Origin: an uncultured Tateyamaria sp.
GTDB lineage: Bacteria > Pseudomonadota > Alphaproteobacteria > Rhodobacterales > Rhodobacteraceae
Direction of reading: 5' to 3'
NCBI RefSeq assembly: GCF_947488715.1
Contig: NZ_CANLAG010000002.1
Coordinates: forward strand, 1-64,000
Length of the DNA stretch: 64,000 bases
Both the position numbers and the translations under genes were made by a program. Under the pieces are notes generated by a model that was not told the origin of the DNA, made no database searches, and saw only the letters and a list, made by a program, of their open reading frames with translations. This document shows, one piece after another, positions 45,644 to 53,498 of the stretch (its first letter is position 1; the number at the start of each line of letters is the position of its first letter).

Positions 45644-46651
45644 TCAGCGCATCCAGAAACCGTTGGATTTGATCCGGTTGCGGATCGCCTGTTCACGCCG
45701 AGGCATGTCGTTTTGGTCGAACAAGGCACGCACCTTTTCGCCGCGCCCCTGGAACACCATCCGCTTGATCGGGTCGTAGCCCTTGAGCACCTTCTTGATC
45801 TTGTTGGGGGCTGCAATCTCTTCGAGGGTGTCGATCACGGCCTCGCTTTCGCGCGCATAGAGCAGGGGCAGCAGGCGGTAGTGACAGCTCACGGGCCCAT
45901 CCAGATGGTCGTGCACCGCGCTGTCTCGCCCACCGCCAAGCGCATGGATCACCAAGGGCAGGGCCACCTGATCAAGCCAGGGGTCCAGCGACTGACAGAC
46001 CAGTGCGGCGGGTGGCGTGTCGCGGATCGCAAGCGCATAGTCCAGGAACTTGGTTCCGAATACATGCGGGCAAGTGCCGAAAAAGAAGCCCGCGTTGAAA
46101 TAGAGATACCGCTGCCAATATTCGTCTGGCTCGGACATATCGAGGCTGCTGTCAAAATCCAGACCAAAGGCGTCATAGAGCGACTGCCAGATTTCACCGT
46201 AGCCGGGGCCATAGAGTTCGATCTGTGGCCAGGTGCCTTCGCGGCGCAGCGACGCGCTGGGATAATCGAAATCAAAGGGCACCGACATCAGGTCCCCGGT
46301 GATCAGGGTGTCACTGTCGAAAAACACAAAAGGCGTGTCCTTGGGCAGGGCGGTCAGCATTTCGATCTTGTTGCCGTAGGGATAGGCCTCGCCGAAATGA
46401 ACGCTGTCAAAGGGGACAACTTCTGCGTCCATCGCGGCCAGCGCGTCGCGCACATCCTCCGTCATCCGCGGGTCCTTGGTCCACAGCGGGCCGGGCTGCG
46501 GCTCTGCAATCAATACACGGCCAGCGAAATTCGGGCTCTTGGCGCGCAAGGACGCCACAAACAGCATAGCCTCATAGCCCAGCCGACCGGATTGCCCGAC
46601 AAGGGCCACGTTGAACGCGGGTGTGGGGGGTGCTTTGGTTGTGCGTGCCAT
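45644..46651 (-). CDS. Putative glycosyltransferase-like protein
   Basis: This 335-residue protein is not firmly identified. It opens with VALVGQSGRLGYEAMLFVAS and contains TPFVFFDSDTLITGDL, a DxD motif in a GT-A-like setting, followed by FFFGTCPHVFGTKFLDYALA. These are features of retaining glycosyltransferases that bind a nucleotide sugar through a metal. No signal peptide is seen. Family naming is tentative. Confidence 0.55.
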   Translation of the reverse strand: MARTTKAPPTPAFNVALVGQSGRLGYEAMLFVASLRAKSPNFAGRVLIAEPQPGPLWTKDPRMTEDVRDALAAMDAEVVPFDSVHFGEAYPYGNKIEMLTALPKDTPFVFFDSDTLITGDLMSVPFDFDYPSASLRREGTWPQIELYGPGYGEIWQSLYDAFGLDFDSSLDMSEPDEYWQRYLYFNAGFFFGTCPHVFGTKFLDYALAIRDTPPAALVCQSLDPWLDQVALPLVIHALGGGRDSAVHDHLDGPVSCHYRLLPLLYARESEAVIDTLEEIAAPNKIKKVLKGYDPIKRMVFQGRGEKVRALFDQNDMPRREQAIRNRIKSNGFWMR

Positions 46652-46732
46652 ATGCCTGTCGCCCGTGCTGGGTCTGTTTGAGTTACGCAAACTATAGAAC
46701 GGTTCGACCGCGCGCAAAAGACCTGCTTGCGG

Positions 46733-46996
46733 TCACTCTGGCGGCGGGTTGAGCAGATCGTACAGCTTTTGCAGTGCGGTCAGCACCAGAAACGCGCCCA
46801 CGGCCCAGATCAGCAATTCAAACGGGGCCAGATCGGTGCCGCGCACCCATTGGCCCACCAACCCGCCCTGCGGGCGCAGTGCTTCGATCCCGAAAAGGCC
46901 ATCGCGCGACCACAGACGGAAATCCCAGAACCGCGAGACATAGAACAGTGCAGCCGTCACAGCGCCCGCGATGATCAGCCAGATGACACGTTTCAT
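46733..46996 (-). CDS. Small two-span membrane protein of a redox operon
   Basis: This 87-residue protein has two hydrophobic helices (VIWLIIAGAVTAALFYVSRF and LLIWAVGAFLVLTALQKLYD) separated by a hydrophilic stretch containing WSRDGLFGIEALRPQGGLVG. It is the last gene of the four-gene minus-strand operon, overlapping the preceding gene by 4 bases. No family is recognised; a structural or assembly role in the membrane complex is inference. Confidence 0.65.
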   Translation of the reverse strand: MKRVIWLIIAGAVTAALFYVSRFWDFRLWSRDGLFGIEALRPQGGLVGQWVRGTDLAPFELLIWAVGAFLVLTALQKLYDLLNPPPE

Positions 46997-47748
46997 TCCG
47001 TCACCTCGATTGTGTCCACGTCGATTTCCCAGACCAGCAGGTCGCCGCGTTTGGTGATCTCGCCCTCGGCGGTGATGAATTGCGCCACATAGTCATAGGC
47101 GTCACGGGGCAGGCGGGTGCCATCCGGGCCCGTCACCAGCAGGAACTCGGATCCCAAAACGGGCTGCGACGACACAAAGATCGGCGGTACGTCCCCCAAG
47201 AGGCAAAGGTTTGCGCAGGCCTTGTGGGCCAACCCGCGACCGGGGCGCATCGCACCTGCAAGGCATTTGCCGTCGCATATCTCGCCCGTCAGTTGCCACC
47301 GCCCTTGCGGTTCGATGGGGATGGCCGGGGCGTCGCCTTCGGCTGCGCGCAAACCGTTCCGGCCGCCGCGCAACTGCATCATGTAGAGATCACCGCGTTC
47401 CAGCACGATTCCGGAGACTTGCGCCAGTTGGCCGTTCAGCGGCATGGCGCGGCTGTCCACGCCGGATTTCCCGCCTGCCGTCATCATAAAACTGTCGCCG
47501 GGTTTGATCCGGTCATTGCCCTCGGTCACGTGGATCACCGGATAGGGTGTCATCTCGACCACGCCCGTCACGGTCTGACGGCCATAGTCGAACCGGAACG
47601 CGCCCGGACCGGGATCATCCTGCGCGGCGCCCATCAGGTAACCCGCCGTGCCAAGGCCCGCGATCACCAGCATACACGCCGCCAGCAGAAAGACCCGCAA
47701 AGGGCCCGGCGCAGGCAGGTATCCGACGAAAAAGGGTTTCTCGCTCAT
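46993..47748 (-). CDS. Membrane-anchored protein with Cys/His metal-site motif, redox operon
   Basis: This 251-residue protein has one N-terminal membrane helix (VFLLAACMLVIAGLGTAGYL) and a periplasmic domain. Two halves of a beta-rich fold surround the motif CDGKCLAGAMRPGRGLAHKA followed by CANLC. It holds Cys158, Cys162, His175, Cys178 and Cys182, a spacing suited to a metal or cofactor site. I recall related proteins beside ferric-reductase/Rieske genes, but no established function. It overlaps both neighbours by 4 bases, so it is translationally coupled to the Rieske fusion. Confidence 0.6.
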   Translation of the reverse strand: MSEKPFFVGYLPAPGPLRVFLLAACMLVIAGLGTAGYLMGAAQDDPGPGAFRFDYGRQTVTGVVEMTPYPVIHVTEGNDRIKPGDSFMMTAGGKSGVDSRAMPLNGQLAQVSGIVLERGDLYMMQLRGGRNGLRAAEGDAPAIPIEPQGRWQLTGEICDGKCLAGAMRPGRGLAHKACANLCLLGDVPPIFVSSQPVLGSEFLLVTGPDGTRLPRDAYDYVAQFITAEGEITKRGDLLVWEIDVDTIEVTE

Positions 47749-48818
47749 GCCGGTGTTCCTTCTTCGGGCAGGGGGTCCGCGGGGGCAGGGACAGGCACGG
47801 GATCGACATAGGTGCCGGGCGGGTTCGCGTCGGGGTGGACTTCGACCATGTCTTCGACAATGCGCAAACGGTATGTCGGCACCATTTCGGTGAAGGGCGC
47901 AGGCGACCGACCCGACCGTACATCATACTGAAACCCGTGCCAGGGGCAGGTGACCAGACAGTCGATGATCTTGCCCTCGCCCAGCGGCCCGTTCTGGTGC
48001 GCGCAGGCGTTCGAGATGGCGCTCAGTTGCCCCTCCATCAGGTACACGGCGACACGTTCGCCATTGGCCAGCTTTGCGATCTTGGCAAATCCTTCGCGGA
48101 AATCGCCGACCCGCGCCACTTCGGCCCAGGCACCGTCCTTGGCCGCGGCCTCCGACCGTTCCGACAGCCACGCAGCCACATGCAGCACGATCACCGCCGC
48201 CGCACCTGCCATGAACAGCAGTGTGAACAGGTGGTTCTGCTGATCCTGCAGGATGCCCAGACTGATATGCGCGGCCACTGAAAAATAGGCTGCATAAATC
48301 AGATAGTGCAGCCGCTTCCACACCGGTGGGGTCAGGAACTTGAGCCAGAAATCGTGGCTGGTCGCCGCAAGGATCAGCAAGCAGACCAGTGCAAAAATGC
48401 CAAAGAGTTCAAAGGGGAAACCGGCAATCTGGCCAAAGCTCGAATTGGCATAGAGCAGGCCCACATATTTGTCAGAGCTGGAAAAATTGAAGTACCAGTT
48501 CAGGATATAGCCCGCATGGGTGATCGCCACAAAGGCGGTCATCACCCCAAAATGCCGACGGTTGTAAAGCAGCGGCAAGAACCGCCGGTCCAGCCGCGCG
48601 GCGGGGCCGATGCACAGGATCACGGTCAGCATCATGAACGCACAGGCCCCAAAGGCGCGCGCATTGTGGATCTGCGGGTTGATCGCGCGTTCGTGGTTCA
48701 GCACGTCGGGCGTCACATAGAGAAACACCCACAAGAACGCGGCAACGCCTGCAAGCATCACGGCGTCATAGATCCACTTGTTCCGGTTCCACTGGACGGG
48801 CGTGTATTTGACGCTCAT
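47745..48818 (-). CDS. Ferric-reductase-like membrane domain fused to a Rieske [2Fe-2S] domain
   Basis: This 357-residue protein has about six membrane helices with His residues placed as heme ligands (HAGYILNWYF, RLHYLIYAAYFSVAAHISLG), as in the FRD/MsrQ family. A soluble domain at about residues 240-330 carries CAHQNGPLGEG and CPWHGFQYDVRSG, the CxH and CxxH pairs of a Rieske cluster. Normally such membrane hemes receive electrons from a flavin domain; here a Rieske centre takes that place. It lies between two coupled genes (4-base overlaps). Electron donor and acceptor are unknown. Confidence 0.8.
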   Translation of the reverse strand: MSVKYTPVQWNRNKWIYDAVMLAGVAAFLWVFLYVTPDVLNHERAINPQIHNARAFGACAFMMLTVILCIGPAARLDRRFLPLLYNRRHFGVMTAFVAITHAGYILNWYFNFSSSDKYVGLLYANSSFGQIAGFPFELFGIFALVCLLILAATSHDFWLKFLTPPVWKRLHYLIYAAYFSVAAHISLGILQDQQNHLFTLLFMAGAAAVIVLHVAAWLSERSEAAAKDGAWAEVARVGDFREGFAKIAKLANGERVAVYLMEGQLSAISNACAHQNGPLGEGKIIDCLVTCPWHGFQYDVRSGRSPAPFTEMVPTYRLRIVEDMVEVHPDANPPGTYVDPVPVPAPADPLPEEGTPA

Positions 48819-49186
48819 TGCGTGACCCCTTCACTGAGTTGCACAGGCGCCACGTCACCGGGCCAGGTCTGGCGGATGCTGAGGCCGGAGAACACGATCA
48901 CGACGATGCCGAGGCTCATCAGGCACACAGCCGCGCCGTAGTAGGCGCGCACCGGGCGGTAACGTGCGGCCCAGGCGGCGCGTTCTGTCTCGATCTGCCA
49001 CCAGCGCCACAGCACAATCGGCCAGATCAGCAGTACCGCCGGGATCAGCAGGGGGCGGAATACGTAGGCACCGCGCGCGTCTTCGTCGATGCGGTCAATG
49101 CCAATCGTCAGGAAAATCAGGGCCACGATGGCGCCGATGATCCCCCATGTCTGCATCCCCATCACCAGGGCCTGTGCAACGTCCAT
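48815..49186 (-). CDS. Membrane protein, first gene of the redox operon
   Basis: This 123-residue protein has three hydrophobic helices (WGIIGAIVALIFLTIGIDRI, VFRPLLIPAVLLIWPIVLWR and YGAAVCLMSLGIVVIVFSGL) and little soluble sequence. It heads the operon and overlaps the Rieske fusion gene by 4 bases, which suggests a subunit of the same membrane complex. The family is not recognised. Confidence 0.65.
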   Translation of the reverse strand: MDVAQALVMGMQTWGIIGAIVALIFLTIGIDRIDEDARGAYVFRPLLIPAVLLIWPIVLWRWWQIETERAAWAARYRPVRAYYGAAVCLMSLGIVVIVFSGLSIRQTWPGDVAPVQLSEGVTQ

Positions 49187-49432
49187 GTTGAACCTTTCAT
49201 GCGTCGTCGTCGTTCCAAGTTGCTGGACCCTAACAAGCCCAGAGGCCCGGACCCAAGGGCAAATTGTTCAATTCGCTCGCTTGGGCAAAATTGTGATCTG
49301 CCATTGGGCAGGTTGATCAAAAAATGCGGCCTGCGGGTCTGTGGGGGAAATTGGACTGTTATGTCGCTCCGGTTTGGGGCTATCACTTTGGCCATCTTCT
49401 GCGACACTGACGCAAGAACAGGGAGAACCAAG

Positions 49433-50398
49433 ATGAAGAAACTCGCATTTGCCGCCACCCTTATGATGGGCACCAGCGCGGCGTCCATCGCTGCCGCCGA
49501 CTGTGGCGCGGTGTCGATCACCGAAATGGATTGGGCCTCGGCCGCCGTGGTCACCAACGTCGCCAAGTTCCTGCTGGAACAGGGCTATGGCTGTAACGTG
49601 ACTGTGGTGCCAACCACCACCGTGCCCGCCATGGCGTCGGTGGCCGAAACCGGCGAACCCGACATCCTGACCGAGCTGTGGACCAGCTATACCGAGGTCT
49701 ACGAAGAGCTGCGCGACGAGGGCAAACTGGTTGAAATGTCCAAGGTGCTGTCCGATGGCGGTGTCGAAGCATGGTGGATCCCCGACTACCTCGCGGCGGC
49801 CCATCCCGAGCTGAAAACGCTGGACGGCATCAAGGCCAACCCCGAACTGGTCGGTGGCCGGTTCCACGACTGCCCGTCGGGCTGGGGCTGTGACATCACC
49901 AACCACAACAACTTCAAGGCCGCAGGTCTGGCCGATGCCGGCGTCGAACGCTTCCAGCACGGCTCGGGCGAGACACTGGCTACTGCCATCGCCGCCGCCT
50001 ACGAGGCCAAAGAACCATGGTTCGGCTACTACTGGGCCCCCACATCCGTTCTGGGCAAATACCCGATGGTGCAGGTGGAAATGCCCGCCTATGACGCCGA
50101 CAAGCACACCTGCAACGGTCTTGAGGACTGCGGCACACCCGCTCTGTCGTCCTATCCGGTGTCCAACGTGGTGACCGCTGCGACGCAGACCTTTGTTGAC
50201 CGCGAACCTGATGCGGCGGCGCTGATGCAGAACCTGACCTTTACCAACGCCCAGATGGGCGAGGTGCTGGCCTGGCAGGAAGCCAATGAGGCCTCGAACG
50301 AAGAGGCGGCTGTCTACTTCCTGACCACCTACAACGATGTGTGGGGTGCGTGGCTGAACGACGACGCGCGCGGCAAGCTGGCGGCGCTGCTCAAGTAA
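49433..50398 (+). CDS. Glycine betaine-type ABC transporter substrate-binding protein
   Basis: This 321-residue periplasmic protein has a Sec signal (LAFAATLMMGTSAASIAAAD) and the OpuAC/ProX fold: ITEMDWASAAVVTNVAKFLL, then ILTELWTSYTEVYEELRDEG, and WFGYYWAPTSVLGKYPMVQV, where clustered aromatic residues form the quaternary-ammonium cage. It is the first gene of a three-gene importer. Betaine, choline or a related compound is expected. The ATG at 49433 follows AGGGAGA. Confidence 0.88.
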   Translation: MKKLAFAATLMMGTSAASIAAADCGAVSITEMDWASAAVVTNVAKFLLEQGYGCNVTVVPTTTVPAMASVAETGEPDILTELWTSYTEVYEELRDEGKLVEMSKVLSDGGVEAWWIPDYLAAAHPELKTLDGIKANPELVGGRFHDCPSGWGCDITNHNNFKAAGLADAGVERFQHGSGETLATAIAAAYEAKEPWFGYYWAPTSVLGKYPMVQVEMPAYDADKHTCNGLEDCGTPALSSYPVSNVVTAATQTFVDREPDAAALMQNLTFTNAQMGEVLAWQEANEASNEEAAVYFLTTYNDVWGAWLNDDARGKLAALLK

Positions 50399-50407
50399 AA
50401 CGACCTT

Positions 50408-50435
50408 CCGCGCCGGGGCAGGGGCCTTGGCGCGG
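50408..50435 (+). terminator. Intercistronic hairpin after the betaine-binding protein gene
   Basis: CCGCGCC (50408-50414) and GGCGCGG (50429-50435) form a 7-bp stem with a 14-base loop and no T run. It probably protects the binding-protein message from 3' decay or lowers expression of the permease, which would give the usual excess of binding protein. Confidence 0.6.
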
Positions 50436-50478
50436 ATCGCCTCTTTAGGCACCACATCCAACACATCCGGGGACGACA

Positions 50479-51513
50479 ATGGCACAGTATGACGGCCTTT
50501 TTGACGGTTTGGGCCTGCGCGACTGGTGCGACGCGGACAAGCAAGACGCGCCCATGTCCATGGCGCAATTGCTGGCCCAGAGTGGCGCGAGCGACAGCAC
50601 CGAAGAGGGCGGCGGTCTGCCGTTCCCGTCGCTTGACGCGCTGCACGAAAGCTGCGCCGCCGTGCCCCAGACCCGCGACCTGACCGCTGGCATCGAGGCG
50701 GGTTTTCTCGCCATCCGCGCCGAGCTGAAATTTGTCCTCGACCCGATCACGCAACCGCTGAGCTGGATGTTGGACGGGGCGCTTTGGGTGTTCGAAAGCG
50801 CGCCGTGGTGGGTCATGATCCCGGCGTTGCTTGCGTTGACCTATTGGGTCAGCCGCTCGCGGCCCGTGACGGGTTTCGTGGCACTGGTGCTGTTGTTCTT
50901 TGGTCTGATCGACCACTACGAAGTTGCGATGCAGACGCTGGCAATCGTGTTCGTCTGCACCGGTCTCTCGGTTGTTCTGGGGGTGCCCATTGGCATCGGG
51001 ATGTCGAAATCCGACACCGCACAGCGCACCATTGTACCAATCCTTGACCTGCTTCAGACCTTGCCGACATTTGTCTACCTGATCCCGCTGATCTTCCTGT
51101 TTTCCGTCACGGAATCAAAGCTTTATGGCATCGCCATCATCCTCTACGCCATCGTACCGGTGATCCGCCTGACTGATCTGGGCATCCGCCTTGTGGACAA
51201 GGACGTGATCGAGGCGGCAAACGCCTTTGGCCTAACCGCGTGGCAGAAACTGGCGCGGGTCGAGTTGCCGCTGGCGCTGCCCAACATCATGGCGGGCGTG
51301 AACCAGACCATCATGATGAGCCTCGCCATGGTCGTGATCGCCTCTCTGGTGTCTGCACCGGGGTTGGGCGTGCTGGTCCTGCGCGGCATCCGCAATCTGG
51401 AACTGGGCGTGGGCATTGTCGCGGGCCTCGGTATTGTGCTGCTCGCCGTGATCCTCGACCGGGTGTCCAAGGCCGCACTGGCCCGTGTCGACACGCAACG
51501 CAAGGACGCCTGA
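50479..51513 (+). CDS. Glycine betaine-type ABC transporter permease
   Basis: This 344-residue protein is of the ProW/OpuAB type, with an N-terminal hydrophilic extension of about 95 residues and then five to six membrane spans (LALTYWVSRSRPVTGFVALV onward). The coupling loop AANAFGLTAWQKLARVELPL and IMMSLAMVVIASLVSAPGLG are characteristic of the family. The start is 80 bases after the binding-protein gene; the ATPase gene follows one base after its stop. Confidence 0.9.
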   Translation: MAQYDGLFDGLGLRDWCDADKQDAPMSMAQLLAQSGASDSTEEGGGLPFPSLDALHESCAAVPQTRDLTAGIEAGFLAIRAELKFVLDPITQPLSWMLDGALWVFESAPWWVMIPALLALTYWVSRSRPVTGFVALVLLFFGLIDHYEVAMQTLAIVFVCTGLSVVLGVPIGIGMSKSDTAQRTIVPILDLLQTLPTFVYLIPLIFLFSVTESKLYGIAIILYAIVPVIRLTDLGIRLVDKDVIEAANAFGLTAWQKLARVELPLALPNIMAGVNQTIMMSLAMVVIASLVSAPGLGVLVLRGIRNLELGVGIVAGLGIVLLAVILDRVSKAALARVDTQRKDA

Positions 51514-51514
51514 C

Positions 51515-52555
51515 ATGACAGCCAAAGTATCCATTCGCGGACTCTACAAGATCTTTGGGCCGAATGACGCGGCGATGGTGGACCACGTCCGGGGCGGCAT
51601 GGACAAACCCACGCTGCTTGAGCGTCACAGCCACGTGCTGGGTCTGCAGGACATCAATGTCGACATGCAGCCGGGCGAAATCACCGTGATCATGGGCCTG
51701 TCCGGGTCCGGCAAATCGACGCTGATCCGCCACCTCAACCGCCTGATCGAACCCTCGGCGGGCGAGATCTTGGTCGACGGCGGCGACGTGATGAAGCTGG
51801 GCCAAAGCGCCCTGCGCGACCTGCGGCAAAAGAAGATGTCGATGGTGTTCCAGAAATTCGCGTTGCTGCCACACAAATCGGTGCTGGAAAACGCGCAACT
51901 GCCGCTCAGCGTGCAGGGGGCGGATGCGGCGACCTGTGACGCGGAGGGTCGCAAATGGTTGGCCCGCGTTGGCCTCGAAGGGTTCGAGGATCGCTATCCC
52001 GCACAACTGTCCGGGGGCATGCAGCAACGGGTGGGCATCGCCCGCGCGCTGACCGCAAACACCGACATCATGCTGATGGATGAGGCGTTCTCGGCCCTTG
52101 ATCCGCTGATCCGCACGGACATGCAGAACCTCTTGCTGGAGCTGCAAAAAGAGCTGTCCAAGACCATCATCTTTATCACGCATGACCTGGACGAAGCGTT
52201 GAAACTTGCCGACCACTTGGTGATCCTCAAGGATGGCGCGGTGGTGCAACAGGGCGAGCCGCAGGGCATCCTGCTCAACCCGTCCGATCCTTACATCGAA
52301 GACTTTGTCAGTGACATCAACCGCGCGCGGGTGCTTCGGGTGCGGTCGGTCATGCAGCCGCTGACCGGCACGAGCTTTGCCAACGATGTTAGCCCGTCCA
52401 GCACGCTTGAAGATCTGATTGCGCAATCTGGCGGGGACACCGAACAGGTCTACCGCGTCGTCGAAAATGGCACGGCGGTGGGGCAGTTGGAAATGACCGA
52501 TCTGGTCAAGGCATTGGTGCCGCGCGTGTCCGAAGGGCGCACCGCCGCACGCTAG
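51515..52555 (+). CDS. Glycine betaine-type ABC transporter ATP-binding protein
   Basis: This 346-residue ATPase has Walker A GLSGSGKST, the Q-loop in MVFQKFALLPHKSV, signature LSGGMQQRVGIARA, Walker B IMLMDEAFSALDPLI and the H-loop in IFITHDLDEA. A C-terminal region (VRSVMQPLTG, VGQLEMTDLVKALVPR) resembles one CBS module, the osmotic-sensing part of OpuA/ProV-type transporters. It ends the operon before a terminator. Confidence 0.92.
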   Translation: MTAKVSIRGLYKIFGPNDAAMVDHVRGGMDKPTLLERHSHVLGLQDINVDMQPGEITVIMGLSGSGKSTLIRHLNRLIEPSAGEILVDGGDVMKLGQSALRDLRQKKMSMVFQKFALLPHKSVLENAQLPLSVQGADAATCDAEGRKWLARVGLEGFEDRYPAQLSGGMQQRVGIARALTANTDIMLMDEAFSALDPLIRTDMQNLLLELQKELSKTIIFITHDLDEALKLADHLVILKDGAVVQQGEPQGILLNPSDPYIEDFVSDINRARVLRVRSVMQPLTGTSFANDVSPSSTLEDLIAQSGGDTEQVYRVVENGTAVGQLEMTDLVKALVPRVSEGRTAAR

Positions 52556-52587
52556 GCTTTGATTCGCCTGATTTCAGTACCTTGGAG

Positions 52588-52625
52588 AAGGCGCGCGTGC
52601 TTGGGCTGGCCCTGCGCGCCTTTTT
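52588..52625 (+). terminator. Intrinsic terminator of the betaine-type operon
   Basis: AAGGCGCGC (52588-52596) pairs with GCGCGCCTT (52614-52622) across a 17-base loop, and the right arm runs into TTTTT at 52621-52625. It separates the transporter operon from the puc leader. Confidence 0.9.
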
Positions 52626-52725
52626 GGCGCGTGCGCGCATTGGTCCGGAATGTCCGTTACAGCGTTGAATTATATTGCGCCTTTTCTCACGGCTGCCGGG
52701 GTATTTGTGTCCTGAGTGATTTAAG

Positions 52726-52743
52726 TGTCAGTAAAAATAGACA
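52726..52743. promoter_or_regulatory. PpsR/CrtJ-type site 1 (TGT-N12-ACA)
   Basis: TGT at 52726-52728 and ACA at 52741-52743 are separated by exactly 12 bases, inside a longer perfect inverted repeat AAGTGTC-N10-GACACTT (52723-52746). TGT-N12-ACA is the established binding pattern of PpsR/CrtJ, the light and oxygen repressor of photosynthesis genes, and it lies 145 bases upstream of pucB. Confidence 0.85.
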
Positions 52744-52751
52744 CTTTTCAC

Positions 52752-52769
52752 TGTCAATAATGTGTGACA
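52752..52769. promoter_or_regulatory. PpsR/CrtJ-type site 2 (TGT-N12-ACA)
   Basis: TGT at 52752-52754 and ACA at 52767-52769 flank exactly 12 bases, giving a second site 26 bases from the first centre to centre. Tandem sites are needed for cooperative PpsR binding in Rhodobacter, so the pair strongly suggests repression of puc by light and oxygen. Confidence 0.85.
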
Positions 52770-52887
52770 TATTGCTCCCATGGTCCGAGTGTGCGTGTCG
52801 CGACCAGGAGCTGCGCGGCAGCACCACGTCTCTATTTCTGGGGCCGTCGTCGCACTTCAATCGAAGCAGACTTGGAGGAACATTTAT

Positions 52888-53043
52888 ATGTCCGACGATC
52901 CCGATAAGGTTTGGCCAACTGGTCTCAACCTTCACGAAGCCGAAGAGGTGCACAGCTATCTGATTGATGGCACGCGCGTCTTTGGTGCCATTGCCCTGAT
53001 CGCACACATGCTGGTCGCGGCGTCCACGCCCTGGCTCGGCTAA
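52888..53043 (+). CDS. pucB: Light-harvesting 2 beta polypeptide
   Basis: This 51-residue membrane peptide binds bacteriochlorophyll and carotenoid in the peripheral antenna ring. It has the conserved HEAEEVHSYLIDGTRVFGAI with the His and Arg contacts of the B800 region, and the membrane helix with its axial His in ALIAHMLVAASTPWLG. The closing TPWLG is typical of beta chains. It follows a TGGAGGAA ribosome site and is 12 bases ahead of pucA. Confidence 0.95.
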   Translation: MSDDPDKVWPTGLNLHEAEEVHSYLIDGTRVFGAIALIAHMLVAASTPWLG

Positions 53044-53055
53044 AGGAGGAACACC

Positions 53056-53403
53056 ATGAACAACGCAAAAATGTGGCTTGTTGTGCCACCAGCGGTTGGC
53101 GTTCCCGTCTTTCTCGGCGCCGTCGCCGTTGGATCGTTCGCGGTCCACGTCGCTGTCCTGAGCAATACATCCTGGGTTGCTGACTTCCTGTCCGGTGTTG
53201 AGCTGGGAACAGGGGATGCACAGGCTGCAGCCGAAATGCTCAAGCAGGACAATGTCGCCAAGGCGTCATATGTGCTGCCGCATGCAGACGGCGGCCAGCA
53301 GGTGCTTGTGATCATGCCGGATGGCACGACGCAATCGGCTGTGTTGCAGCCATCGACGACCGTTCACGCCAGTGCGGTGCTGCCGCGCGTAGTCGAACAG
53401 TGA
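53056..53403 (+). CDS. pucA: Light-harvesting 2 alpha polypeptide, C-terminally extended, Phe44-Leu45 type
   Basis: This 115-residue protein begins with a complete alpha chain: MNNAKMWLVVPPAVGVPVFL, then the axial His31 in SFAVHVAVLSNTSW. It aligns without gaps to the Rhodobacter sphaeroides alpha chain over the first 46 residues as I recall that sequence. At positions 44 and 45, where Tyr/Trp-Tyr residues hydrogen-bond B850 pigments, it has Phe and Leu. That pair is known from B800-820 antennae. About 60 extra residues follow (AEMLKQDNVAKASYVLPHAD, STTVHASAVLPRVVEQ); normal alpha chains end near 55. The extension would lie on the periplasmic side. Confidence 0.92.
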   Translation: MNNAKMWLVVPPAVGVPVFLGAVAVGSFAVHVAVLSNTSWVADFLSGVELGTGDAQAAAEMLKQDNVAKASYVLPHADGGQQVLVIMPDGTTQSAVLQPSTTVHASAVLPRVVEQ

Positions 53404-53404
53404 C

Positions 53405-53439
53405 GCGAGGTCCCTCGTCATGATCGGCGAGGGACCCGC
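53405..53439 (+). terminator. Strong intercistronic hairpin between pucA and pucC
   Basis: GGTCCCTCG (53409-53417) pairs perfectly with CGAGGGACC (53428-53436) across a 10-base loop, and GCG/CGC outside extend it past one bulged A. No T run follows. In other purple bacteria such hairpins stabilise the abundant pucBA message relative to pucC, and the same role is likely here. Confidence 0.85.
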
Positions 53440-53498
53440 ACAAGATCGCGTGCCCGCAACCCGGTGCCGCGATCCAGAATTTCCACGGCGGGGGAGCC

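Noticed and set aside
49268-50485. A 405-residue minus-strand frame over the betaine-binding protein gene
   Set aside because: It is antisense to a clear signal-peptide-bearing binding protein and has no recognisable domain.
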